Shown: piece after piece, positions 15,241-28,434 of the stretch
Position numbering within the stretch: the first letter of the stretch is position 1
How the letters are laid out: every line of letters starts with the position of its first letter
Assembly: GCA_033239005.1 (NCBI GenBank)
Contig: BSQZ01000074.1
Span: 813,501 to 877,500 of the forward strand
Direction: 5' to 3'
Length of the DNA stretch: 64,000 nt
From: Lamellibrachia satsuma
Taxonomy: Eukaryota; Annelida; Polychaeta; Sabellida; Siboglinidae
The notes under the pieces: generated by a model
The model's input: the letters and a program-made list of their open reading frames with translations, nothing else
Told to the model about the DNA's origin: nothing
The model's database searches: none
Position numbers and translations under genes: made by a program

Positions 15241-15574
15241 TGCTTTTGTATACTTGTAGTGGTGATATTAATGTTAAAATTAGTTACTAAATTATTATTC
15301 GATAGGAGTTTTGTGACTGTACACACTTTGCTTCTCTTTACATATTTAACGATGTAATATAATAACATTTAAATAACACCTAAACGAAGCTAACTTCTGA
15401 TACATACCCCGAAATATCATCAACACGAGACAGGCGTAATTAAATCAGTGTGGTTAAAACTTGTATGTGCATTATTATCTATTATGTACACTGGTGTAAT
15501 ATTTTGCACTGGTATAATATTTTGCCCATATGTAGCGGTATGAATCATTGATTTCATTGGTGACATAATAATAT
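15241..15574. other. Non-coding, nothing recognised
   Basis: AT-rich, between the RT fragment and the gypsy fragment. Might include 3' sequence of the former. Confidence 0.4.
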
Positions 15575-16284
15575 TATTAATCAGTTGCCAGGTCAAACGA
15601 GATTCATTCCGGATGCGTTGAGCCGAACAGTCACTGAGAATGCACCTGGACAGAGGAAGTGATTGAAATCAACATGGTTATGAGCCAGTTGCCAATCGTG
15701 CAGGGCAAGTTAGCCGAGGTCCAAACTACTACTGCGCGCGATCCGACTTTGCAACTCCTGAGGAATGTAGCCACTCAGTGTTGGCCTACAAAAAGGTGTG
15801 ATGAACCATACTTGTTGCGTCCATACTTTGATTTCAGGTACGAGATCATGTTTTGTGACGGAGTCATGTTTTGGGGCAATCAAATAATAGTTCCAAAGAC
15901 CCTCCAGAATGAAATGCTTGGTGAGATTCTTGGATCCGACCAAGCATTTAATTTTGGAGGCTCTTTGGAGCTATTATTTGAATGCCCCGAAACATGTTTC
16001 CGTATCAAAACACGATCTCAAGACAAAGTGCCGCGAGTGAGACGGCTTGTGTTGGCCTGTAATGAATCGCCAAATTAAAAAAATCCTGTGGAGCTGCACG
16101 ATATGTCAGGAATGTCACCCGGCACAGCCTGCCGAACCGTTGATGTCACATCACATACCTGACCGTCCGCGGGCTAAGATTGGCACGGATCTGTACTTCC
16201 TGGATGGCGATGTGTGCCTAATCATGGTTGAGTACTACTCGACATTCCCCGATGTAGAAGTACTGCCTGATGAGACGGCACACT

Positions 16285-17745
16285 CGGTGGCATCCCTAGC
16301 ACTGTTGTCTCAGACATTGCCAGACAGGGCATCCCTAGCACTGTTTTCTCAGACATTGCCAGACAGGGCATCCATAGCACTAATGTCTCAGACAATTTAA
16401 CAAGATTTAACAAGATTTGCCATACAAGCCAAAGGTCCAGATGGCAAGTGGACAAGGAAGCCATTGGCTTATCGAGAGTCCAACAATGTTCACCTACTTA
16501 TAACCCGCCCTCCTGAGATATGTGTCAACCTTGTTTTTAAACATATTCACGCTGCTAGCAGTTACACAATCTGTAGACAATTTGTTCCATTCATTTATTG
16601 TCCTCTGTGCGAACGAGTGCTTCCTGATGTCCAATCTACATTGATCCTTTACTAATTTTACCTCATGTCCTCTAGTTCTGCTATCCTTCTTGAGTGAGAA
16701 AAACATATTTCTATCAATATTTTCATACCCTTTCAATATCTTAAAAACTTCAATCTGATCTCCTCTTAACCTCCTTGTCTCTAGAGTTGTTAAACCACAT
16801 TCTTTCAGGCGTTCTTCACAACTAAGGTCTCTAAGTTCTGGAAACATTTTAGTTGCTCTCCTGTGTATGCGTTGCCAGACGGGGCATCCCTAGCAATGTT
16901 GTCTCAGACATTGCCAGGCAGGGCATCCCTAGCACTGTTGTCTCAGACATTGCCAGGCAGGGCATCCCTAGCACTGTTGCCTCAGACATTGCCAGGCAGG
17001 GCATACCTAGCACTGTTGTCTCAGACATTGCCAGACAGGGCATCCGTAGCACTGTTGTCTCAGACACTGCCAGACAGGGCATCCCTAGCACTGTTTTCTC
17101 AGACATTGCCAGACAGGGCATCCCTAGCAGTGTTGCCTCAGACATTGCCAGACAGGGCATCCCTAGCACTGTTGTCTCAGACATTGCCAGGCAGGGCATC
17201 CCTAGCACTGTTGTCTCAGACACTGCTAGACAGGGCATCCCTAGCACTGTTGTCTCAATCAATGCTAGATAGGGAAACCCTAGCACTGTTGTCTCAGACA
17301 TTGCCAGGCAGGGCATCCCTAGCACTGTTGCCTCAGACATTGCCAGGCAGGGCATCCCTAGCACTGTTGTCTCAGACATTGCCAGACAGGGCATCCCTAG
17401 CACTATTTTCTCAGACATTGACAGACAGGGCATCCCAAGCAGTGTTGTCTCAGACATTGCCAGACAGGGCATCCCTAGCTGTGTTGTCTCAGACATTGCC
17501 AGGCAGGGCATCCCTAGCACTGTTGTCTCAGACATTGACAAACAGGGCATCCCTAGCACTGTTGTCTCAGACATTGCCAGACAGGGCATCCCTAGCACTG
17601 TTGTCTCAGACATTGCCGGACAGGGCATCCCTAGCACTGTTGTCTCAGACATTGCCAGACAGGGCATCCCTAGCACTGTTGTCTCAGACATTGCCAGACA
17701 GGGCATCCTTAGCGCTGTTGTCTCAGACAATGCCAGACAGTGCGA
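16285..17745 (+). repeat. 39-bp minisatellite derived from the integrase catalytic motif
   Basis: About 25 units of 39 bp, three at 16285-16399 and about 22 at 16867-17745, interrupted by a non-LTR insertion. Read in the integrase frame, one unit is GIPSTVVSDIARQ, which corresponds to the conserved GIP..VVSDNG.Q block around the second catalytic Asp of gypsy integrases. The last unit (GILSAVVSDNARQ) runs without a break and in frame into the rest of the integrase (CDFQKFRSFAEKW). Units differ by a few substitutions (for example GCCTCA for GTCTCA). Confidence 0.85.
16396..16866 (-). mobile_element. Non-LTR retrotransposon 3' fragment inserted inside the 39-bp minisatellite
   Basis: The minus strand reads RIHRRATKMFPELRDL, then EERLKECGLTTLETRRLR and a C-terminal DTYLRRAGYK before a stop: one open stretch of about 120 codons (16494-16866), so a younger copy than the one at 14460. 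Its 3' end on the left is a short 10-bp reiteration (AAGATTTAAC twice), typical of CR1-like ends. The 39-bp array breaks at TCTCAGACA on the left and resumes at TTGCCAGAC on the right, so the element sits inside a single array unit. Confidence 0.75.
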
Positions 17746-18365
17746 TTTTCAAAAGTTTCGGAGTTTCGCTGAGAAATGGGAATTCCAACATGCCACGATA
17801 AGTCCAAAATTCTCACAAAGCAACTATCAAGTGGAATATTGCGTGAAAACCGTGAAAGGGTTATTGAGAAGGCGAGACGTTCTGGGAGAGATCCACAACG
17901 TGTACTCTTAAAGTATCGGAATACGCCGCTAGAAACAATTAACAATTATGCCACAACCCAAATGCTAAACAACAGGCTGCTGTAGAGAACACTTCCCACA
18001 ACAGCAAGTATGTTGAACCCCATGTGGTACCACCTATGAGAGAGCTGTTGATAGCAAGGCAGGAGAAATAAAAATGGGACCAAGACAGGAAAGCTAGACA
18101 CTAAGATCTACCATATTAGATCAGGGTCAGACAGTAAGGTTCCGATCACCAAAAGGAATATGGCCTAGATAAAGGAGAAACTAAACATACCCATGATTTA
18201 TACTGTATTAACTCCACTTGGGAAAGAGTACAGCATCAATCGTAGACATATGCTTCCAAATAGTGAGGCCCCACCTCAATCTGATTGTCCTAATGATTTG
18301 GGAGATCTGAACGTACAGCTAGCACAGACTGAGAGTATTGGAGATTGGCTCCAATACTCAAAATA

Positions 18366-20257
<1,892 letters not shown>

Positions 20258-23200
20258 TGCTCGGCGAGTGAAGTCTTGCATTACGGCGTGTTCGGCGAGT
20301 GAAGTCTTGCGTTACGGCGTGTTCGGCGAGTGAAGTCTTGCGTTACGGCGTGTTCGGCGAGTGAAGTCTTGCGTTACGGCGTGTTCGGCGAGTACAGTCT
20401 TGCGTTACGCGGGTTGATCGAGTGTTTACTTGCGTTCGGCTTGTTAAGCGGGTGCTGTCTTGCGTACGGCGTGCTTGGCGAGTGCTGTCTTGTGTACGGT
20501 GTGCTCAGCGAATGCTGTTTTACGTACGGCGTGCTTGGCGAATGCTGTCTTGCGTACCCCGTACTCGGTGAGTGTTGTCTTGCATACCCCGTGCTCAATG
20601 CGTGTTGTATTGCGTACGCCCGTGCTCGGTGAGTGTTGTCTTGCGTACCCCGTGCTCGATGAGTGTTGTCTTGTGTACCCCGTGTTCGGTGAGTATTGTC
20701 TTGTGTACCCCGTGCTCGATGAGTGTTGTATTGCGTACTCCGTGCTCGGTGATTGTTGTCTTGTGAACCCCGTGCTCGGTGAGTGTTGTCTTGCGTACCC
20801 CGTGCTCGATGAGTGTTGTATTGCGTACCCCGTGCTCGGTGAGTGTTGTCTTGTGTACCCCGTGCTCGGTGAGTGTTGTCTTGTGAACCCCGTGCTCGGT
20901 GAGTGTTGTCTTGCGTACCCCGTGCTCGGTAAGTGTTGTCTTGTGTACCCCGTGCTCGGTGAGTGTTGTATTGCGTACCCCGTGCTCGGTGAGTGTTGTA
21001 TTGCGTACGCCGTGCTCGGTGAGTGTTGTCTTGCGTACCCCGTGCTCGGTGAGTGTTGTCTTGCGTACCCCTTGCTCGGTGAGTGTTGTCTTGCGTACCC
21101 CGTGCTCGGTGAGTATTGTCTTGCGTACCCCGTGCTCGGTGAGTGTTGTATTGCGTACCCCGTGCTCGGTGAGTGTTGTATTGCGTACCCCGTGCTCGGT
21201 GAGTGTTGTATTGCGTACGCCGTGCTCGGTGAGTGTTGTCTTGCGTACCCCGTGCTCGGTGAGTGTTGTCTTGCGTACCCCTTGCTCGGTGAGTGTTGTC
21301 TTGCGTACCCCGTGCTCGGTGAGTGTTGTCTTGCGTACCCATTGCTCGGTGAGTGTTGTCTTGTGTACCCCGTGCTCGGTGAGTGTTGTCTTGTGAACCC
21401 CGTGCTCGGTGAGTGTTGTCTTGCGTACCCCGTGCTCGGTGAGTTTTGTCTTGCGTACCCCGTGCTCGATGAGTGTTGTATTGCGTACCCCGTGCTCGGT
21501 GAGTGTTGTCTTGTGAACCCCGTGCTCGGTGAGTATTGTCTTGTGTACCCCGTGCTCGATGAGTGTTGTATTGCGTACCCAGTGCTCGGTGAGTGTTGTC
21601 TTGTGTACCCCGTGCTCGGTGAATGTTGTCTTGTGAACCCCGTGCTCGGTGAGTGTTGTTTTGCGTACCCCGTGCTCGGTGAGTGTTGTCTTGTGTACCC
21701 CGTGCTCGGTGAGTGTTGTATTGCGTACCCCGTGCTCGGTGAGTGTTGTATTGCGTACGCCGTGCTCGGTGAGTGTTGTCTTGCGTACCCCGTGCTCGGT
21801 GAGTGTTGTCTTGCGTACCCCGTGCTTGGTGAGTGTTGTCTTGCGTACCCCTTGCTCGGCGAGTGTTTCCTTGCGTACCCCGTGCTCGGTGAGTGTTGTC
21901 TTGCGTACCCCGTGCTCGGTGAGTGTTGTCTTGCGTACCCCTTGCTCGGTGAGTGATGTATTGCGTACCCCGTGCTCGGTGACTGTTGCATTGCGTACCC
22001 CGTGCTCGGCGAGTGTTGTCTTGCCTACCCAGTGCTCGGTGAGTATTGTCTTGCGTACCCCGTGCTCGGCGAATGTTGTCTTGCGTACCCAGTGCTCGGT
22101 GAGTGTTGTCTTGCGTACCCCGTGCTCGGTGAGTGTTGTCTTGCGTACCCCGTGCTCGGCGATTGTTGTCTTGCGTACCCCGTGCTCGGTGAGTGTTGTC
22201 TTGTGTACCCCGTGCTCGGTGAGTGTTGTATTGCGTACCCCGTGCTCGGTGAGTGTTGTATTGCGTACGCCGTGCTCGGTGAGTGTTGTCTTGCGTACCC
22301 CGTGCTCGGTGAGTGTTCTCTTGCGTACCCCTTGCTCGGTGAGTGTTGTCTTGCGTACCCCGTGCTCGGTGAGTATTGTCTTGCGTACCCCGTGCTCGGT
22401 GAGTGTTGTATTGCGTACCCCGTGCTCGGTGAGTGTTGTATTGCGTACCCCGTGCTCGGTGAGTGTTGTATCGCGTACGCCGTGCTCGGTGAGTGTTGTC
22501 TTGCGTACCCCGTGCTCGGTGAGTGTTGTCTTGCGTACCCCTTGCTCGGTGAGTGTTGTCTTGCGTATCCCGTGATCGGTGAGTGTTGTCTTGCGAACCC
22601 CGTGCTCGGTGAGTGTTGTCTTGTGAACCCCGTGCTCGGTGAGTGTTGTCTTGCGTACCCCGTGCTCGGTGAGTATTGTCTTGTGTACCCCGTGCTCGAT
22701 GAGTGTTGTATTGCGTACCCCGTGCTCGGTGAGTGTTGTCTTGTGAACCCCGTGCTCGGTGAGTATTGTCTTGTGTACCCCGTGTTCGATGAGTGTTGTA
22801 TTGCGTACCCGTGCTAGGTGAGTGTTGTCTTGTGTACCCCGTGCTCGGTGAGTGTTGTCTTGTGAACCCCGTGCTCGGTGAGTGTTGTCTTGCGTACCTC
22901 GTGCTCGGTGAGTGTTGTCTTGTGTACCCCGTGCTCGGTGAGTGTTGTATTGCGTACCCCGTGCTCGGTGAGTGTTGTATTGCGTACGCCGTGCTCGGTG
23001 AGTGTTGTCTTGCGTACCCCGTGCTCGGTGAGTGTTGTCTTGCGTACCCCGTGCTTGGTGAGTGTTGTTTTGCGTACCCCGTGCTCGGCGAGTGTTGTCT
23101 TGCGTACCCCGTGCTCGGTGAGTGTTGTCTTGCGTACCCCGTGCTCGGTGAGTGTTGTCTTGCGTACCCCTTGCTCGGTGAGTGCTCTATTGCGTACCCC

Positions 23201-25430
23201 GTGCTCGGTGACTGTTGCATTGCGTACCCCGTGCTCGGCGAATGTTGTCTTGCCTACCCAGTGCTCGGTGAGTATTGTCTTGCGTACCCCGTGCTCGGCG
23301 AGTGAAGTCTTGCATTACGGCGTGTTCGGCGAGTGAAGTCTTGCGTTACGGCGTGTTCGGCGAGTGAAGTCTTGCGTTACGGCGTGTTCGGCGAGTACAG
23401 TCTTGCGTTACGTGGGTTGATCGAGTGTTTATTTGCGTTCGGCTTGTTAAGCAGGTGCTGTCTTGCGTACGGCGTGCTCAGCGAGTGCTGTCTTGTGTAC
23501 GGCGTGCTCAGCGAATGCTGTTTTACGTACGGCGTGCTCGGCGAATGCTGTCTTGCATACCCCGTGCTCGGTGAGTGTTGCCTTGCGTACCCCGTGCTCG
23601 GCGAGTGTTGTCTTGCGTACCCCGAGCTCGGTGATTGTTGTCTTGTGTACCCCGTGCTCGATGAGTGTTGTATTGCGTACTCCGTGCTCGGTGAGTGTTG
23701 TCTTGCGTACCCCGAGCTCGGTGAGTGTTGTCTTGTGTACCCCGTGCTCGATGAGTGTTGTATTGCCTACCCCGTGCTCGGTGAGTGTTGTCTTGCGTAT
23801 CCCGTGCTCGATGAGTGTTGTATTGCGTACTCCGTGCTCGGTGAGTGTTGTCTTGCGTACCCCGTACTCGGTGAGTGTTGTCTTGCGTACCCCGTGCTCG
23901 ATGAGTGTTGTCTTGTGTACCCCGTGCTCGATGAGTGTTGTCTTGCGTACCCCGTGCTCGGTGAGTGTTGTCTTGCGTACCCCGTGCTCGGTGAGTGTTG
24001 TATTGCCTACCACATGCTCGGTGAGTGTTGTCTTGCGTACCCCGTGCTCGGTGAGTGTTGTATTGTGTACCCCGTGCTCGGTGAGTGTTGTATTGCGCAC
24101 CCCGTGCTTGGTGAGTGTTGTCTTGTGTACCCCGTGCTCGGTGAGTGTTGTCTTGCGTACCCCGTGCTCGATGAGTGTTGTATTACGTACCCCATGCTCG
24201 GCGAGTGTTGTCTTGTGTACCCCGTGCTCGGCGAGTGTTGCCTTGCGTACCCCGTGCTCGGTGAGTGTTGTCTTGTGTACCCCGTGCTCGGTGAGTGTTG
24301 TCTTGCATACCCCGTGCTCGGTGAGTGTTGTCTTGCGTACCCCGTGCTTGGTGAGTGTTGTCTTGCGTACCCCATGCTCGGCGAGTGTTGCCTTGCGTAC
24401 CCCGTGCTCAGTGAGTGTTGTCTTGTGTACCCCGTGTTCGGCGAGTGTTGCCTTGCGTACCCCGTGCTCGGTGAGTGTTGTCTTGTGTACCCCGTGCTCG
24501 GTGAGTGTTGTCTTGCGTACCCCGTGCTCGGTGAGTGTTGTCTTGCGTACCCCGTGCTTGGTGAGTGTTGTCTTGTGTACCCCGTGCTCGGCGAGTGTTG
24601 CCTTGCGTACCCCGTGCTCGGTGAGTGTTGTCTTGCGTACCCCGTGCTCGGTGAGTGTTGTCTTGTGTACCCCGTGCTCGGTGAGTGTTGTCTTGCGTAC
24701 CCCGTGCTCGGTGAGTGTTGTCTTGCGTACCCCGTGCTCGGCGAGTGTTGCCTTGCGTACCCCGTGCTCAGTGAGTGTTGTCTTGCGTACCCCGTGCTCG
24801 GTGAGTGTTGTATTGCGTACCCCTTGCTCGGTGAGTGCTGTATTGCGTACCCCGTGCTCGGTGAGTGTTGTATTGCGTACCCCGTGCTCGGCGAGTGTTG
24901 TCTTGCCTACCCAGTGCTCGGTGAGTATTGTCTTGCGTACCCCGTGCTCGGCGAATGTTGTCTTGCGTACCCAGCGCTCGGTAAGTGTTGTCTTGCGTAC
25001 CCCGTGCTCGGCGAGTGTTGTCTTGCGTACCCCGTGCTTGGTGAGTGTTGTCTTGCGTACCCCGTGCTCGGTGAGTGTTGTCTTGCGTACCCCGTGCTCG
25101 GTGAGTGTTGTCTTGCGTACCCCGTGCTCGGTGAGTGCTGTCTTGCGTACCCCGTGCTCGGTGAGTGTTGTCTTGCGTACCCCGTGCTCGGCGAGTGTTG
25201 TCTTGCATACGGCGTGCTCGGCGAGTGTTGTCTTGCGTACCCCGTCTTCGGCGAGTGTTGTCTTGCATACGGCGTGCTCGGTGAGTGTTGTCTTGCGTAC
25301 CCCTTGCTCGGCGAGTGTTGTCTTGCGTACCTCGTGTTGGGCGGGTGTTGTCTTGCATACGGCGTGCTCGGTGAGTGTTGTCTTGCGTACCACGTACTCG
25401 GCGAATGCTGGCTTACGTAGCAGCTGGTAG
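20258..25430 (+). repeat. 5.2-kb satellite-like array of a 30-bp unit (about 170 copies)
   Basis: The unit begins GTGCTCGGTG and ends TGCGTACCCC, period 30 bp, with variants such as CTCGAT, TTGTGTACC, TTGTGAACC and CTTGCTCGG. Two sub-arrays each begin with a diverged head: 31-bp units containing AAGTCTTGCGTTACGG (four at 20271-20394, three at 23305-23396), then about 150 bp of further diverged units (20395-20560; 23397-23560). Within the first sub-array, 20941-22040 recurs at about 22201-23300 with the same order of variants. Because 30 is divisible by three and the unit lacks stops in five of six frames, very long spurious open frames result. A one-base deletion near 22810 shifts them. Confidence 0.95.
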
Positions 25431-26462
25431 TGCCGCCGGTGCGTCGCATCATTCAACGTCACCGAACCGTTGGGCGAGTATGGTCATTCAAAGAGGAACC
25501 ATGTACTTTCTTAGATGTTATTTGCAACCTGGTTGTCACATGGCAGGAATTCGTCTGCTGTTTCAACGCCCTTAACTATTTTATACTTCCACTATCACCA
25601 ATCGCAGCCGTAGTCTCACAACTGGCTAACCAATCACCACAGAACGGCTTGGTTCCCTATACAAATTACAAGTTAACTTGTGAATAATTATGCAATGTTT
25701 GTACTAAAACACCACTGTATCAACTATTCAAATCACATGATATCCTACACAAAATGTATATCATAGGAATCTCTATAATACAATCATTACCATGGTGTAC
25801 ATCAAAATACATCTGTTACCAGATTTATAACAGAAAACCACTTTAACCTTTCCGTTAGTTCCCTCTATTATTCAAAGGTGTGAAAGTAAAGATGTTTACC
25901 TCGCCCTATGCTCTCACCAATACAAAAATCAACCTCAACTTTCTTCTCCATAATTTGGTTCTACAACAATGATAAACAATATCAGTAGACAACAAACTTT
26001 CCAAAGATACCAAACATGATAACATTTCGTTGATCTATTGATTAGCTGGAAACAAATAAATTTCCAATCTCTAGATTAGCCATCCGACGCTATTCGGCGC
26101 CACTAGCACGACTCTTACTCACCAAAATGTCAAGGTGGCTAAAGTAAACAAGCTAATTATACACAACTTCACACGATCTCCTATCTGTGACAACCACAAC
26201 ATGGCCTAAGGTTTATTATTTATAGCTGAATAGTGGCCAGTATCTATCACTAGGATCAATGAGCTTGATCAGAAATGTAGCATTGCATTAAGTCCTCGTG
26301 AGCGTTCTTTGTTGGCTCTATAACGGATTATATGCGACTTCATACATCGTGTCTAAACATAGACACGTTAATTAGAATGTACACCGTGCCAAGAGGAAGT
26401 ATCTGTGATAATTATGTGTCCGCACAAGTTGTCAATAGGTGTTTTTGCAGGCGCACAATAAA
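25431..26462. other. 1 kb without recognised features
   Basis: Lies between the 30-bp and 44-bp arrays. Short open frames only. Confidence 0.5.
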
Positions 26463-26768
26463 TTCGTTCGGCGTGCTCTTTGACGACCGTGTGGTAGCAC
26501 AATGCATTCGTTCGGCGTGCTCTTTGACGACCGTGTGGTAGCACAATACATTCATTCGGCGTGCTCTTTGACGACCGTGTGGTAGCACAATACATTCGTT
26601 CGGCGTGCTCTTTGACGACCGTGTGGTAGCACAATACATTCATTCGGCGTGCTCTTTGACGACCGTGTGGTAGCACAATAAATTCGTTCGGCGTGCTCTT
26701 TGACGACCGTGTGGTAGCACAATACATTCATTCGGCTTGCTCTTTGACGACCGTGTGGTAGCACTACA
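26463..26768 (+). repeat. 44-bp tandem repeat, 7 copies
   Basis: The unit contains GGCGTGCTCTTTGACGACCG, with starts at 26463, 26507, 26551, 26595, 26639, 26683 and 26727. Units mostly alternate between ATTCGTTCGG and ATTCATTCGG, suggesting amplification of a dimer. Confidence 0.95.
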
Positions 26769-26849
26769 AACAGTCCCTGTGCTTCTCTGTGAGCATTGCA
26801 TTGTTAGAGCTAAGCTGCTCCAATGTAGTGAACAACGTATTGGTGGTAA

Positions 26850-28060
26850 ACACCTATGGATGTGCGGTGAGTGACTACATGCAGTTGGCGTTGGGCCAGG
26901 TAACTATGGTCGTTTTGGCTATTTTCTTCCGTAGGCTCGGTGTAACGAGATTTTAACAACGACGTCACTCCTTGAACATTCAGTGATTATCTATTCATCC
27001 CTTGCGGCCACACTTTGGCATGTAACTTTGATTACAGAATACCGATGATTAATGATCGGATTAGTCAATTTTACATTTTAGTGCATAGCATGTATGTATA
27101 TTTATATTTTTATGTTGAATTTTTCACAAGCCTTTGTACATGTGCTGCAGGACGTGTGAATATATAAACATGTTTAATTTTTTTTTCTACTGCGATATAT
27201 ATCCGACTCATACGTGTAATCAGCAGTATATAAAACGGTATTTACCTGACGTTCCTTTCCGGGAATGCTTGGTAACGCAACACCGGATTGTGTTTTGAAA
27301 TAAGATACCTATAAATGCAAAGTGTTAGAGAGGTCGGATTTTGGGAAAGTCGACGTACTACTTGTTAAACATTTGTTGAGGGTGCTGAATCCACCACGAT
27401 GTCTTGTCATTCTATTCCCTTCAAAATAGCAAATAACCAATGGCTGCCAGTCTGGATACGTCTTGAAGTGAACACAACACCGAGATCATGACAAATGCGC
27501 TTCAACACACGCCTGTAAACATTCACCAACGCCATAAATATTGTTATCAGTATTTTTATCATTATTTATGGCGTCCATCTTGGATTTTCAAAATGTCGAC
27601 CATGGCCAATCACTGTTTTACTCAAATATGAACATCCAATCCACATAGAAGGTTGATTTTAATGGCTACAACCATATATTGCGGCATTAAGGTTGTTATG
27701 TTAACTTAATTATATTGAATAGTGGTAGCTAACTTTCAATATAGCCACCCACATTTTACGATTAAATGTTCCTTGTATCTTATGCCTATCCACTCATAAG
27801 AGTCTGACGGACTTGGTGGGCCACTGGTTTGTTTGATCGTATAGAGTGACAGGACAGTGCGTCAGTCAGGTTCACTGATTTCAGCGACTTCATAATATGT
27901 TAGAAAAGTGGTATGGCGACTTTTCCCCCAACAAATGCCACACTTTATTATAGAAGCACGTTTCTTATCTCCAATCAGACTATGCACCCTCGCTAACCAG
28001 GGGAGGTAGTAGGACTACAGTATCCCTGGCAAATACACTTGTTGAAACGTGTAACTTTTT
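26850..28060 (+). repeat. Dispersed repeat C, copy 1
   Basis: Direct copy of 29360-30430. Shared blocks include GTGCGGTGAGTGACTACATG, GCGTCCATCTTGGATTTT, AACACAACACCGAGATCAT and GACTATGCA near the right end. Copy 1 has an extra stretch at about 27000-27330 that copy 2 lacks or has replaced. Confidence 0.75.
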
Positions 28061-28434
28061 CCCACGCCACGCCATAACATATTCACATTCATTAATGACT
28101 ATTGCCAAGTGTTTAGGCAGAGCAAGTGCTACTATATATAAACATCATTAAAACGAAACACTATTCACCTATAGGAGTTACTAAAACGTAACCATATTCC
28201 ACAACAAACACTAATGTACTGGGGGTGGGGGTGGGGGTATATATTTGTCAGCAGTTTTCCATTGACTTTCGATCACATCTACGCACACATGAAGCCAAAT
28301 ATTAAAGGAAAAACACGACTGAGTGTCTGGTAGCTTCACATTTGCGGATATTTTTATTAAAAGCTTGACGGAGCCTACTGATGTTGCTAGACAAAAAGTC
28401 ATGTGATGGATCCATCAATTAATCATATTTACAG
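28061..28434. other. Spacer between repeats C and A
   Basis: Contains the (GGGGGT)n run. The stretch near 28340 (CACATTTGCGG, AAGCTTGACGG) resembles 6950-6980, so it may be part of a larger repeat A element. Confidence 0.4.
28214..28245. repeat. Short (GGGGGT)n run
   Basis: Three to four G-rich hexamers (TGGGGGTGGGGGTGGGGGT), a potential G-quadruplex on +. Confidence 0.8.

Larger units (their letters stand above)
15575..18365 (+). mobile_element. Ty3/gypsy-type pol pseudogene (end of RNase H plus integrase)
   Basis: Starts with a degenerate PDALSR motif (about 15630). An integrase N-terminal region follows with a damaged HHCC zinc finger; the CTICQEC pair survives near 16100. The core carries the first catalytic Asp in KIGTDLYFLDGD (about 16175-16210). 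The second catalytic Asp region (VVSDN) is replaced by a tandem array (16285-17745). The third catalytic Glu lies in SQSNYQVEYC (about 17818-17847). A C-terminal part follows, including a GQTVRF-type and a PLGKEY-type motif up to about 18240. Several frameshifts and stops make it non-functional. No LTRs could be placed with confidence. Confidence 0.75.

Noticed and set aside
16849..17801. Open frames of about 300 codons on both strands over the 39-bp array
   Set aside because: By-product of a 39-bp (13-codon) period. The only meaningful frame is the one matching the integrase motif, and it is part of a dead element.
20374..25462. Very long open frames (up to about 950 codons) across the 30-bp array on both strands
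   Set aside because: They are explained by a stop-free 30-bp unit. They exist in five frames at once, shift frame at a one-base deletion near 22810 without consequence, and have no splice or start context.
20258..26768. CRISPR-like arrays
   Set aside because: The 30-bp and 44-bp arrays have no unique spacers between repeats, and the sequence is a eukaryotic intron-bearing genome.
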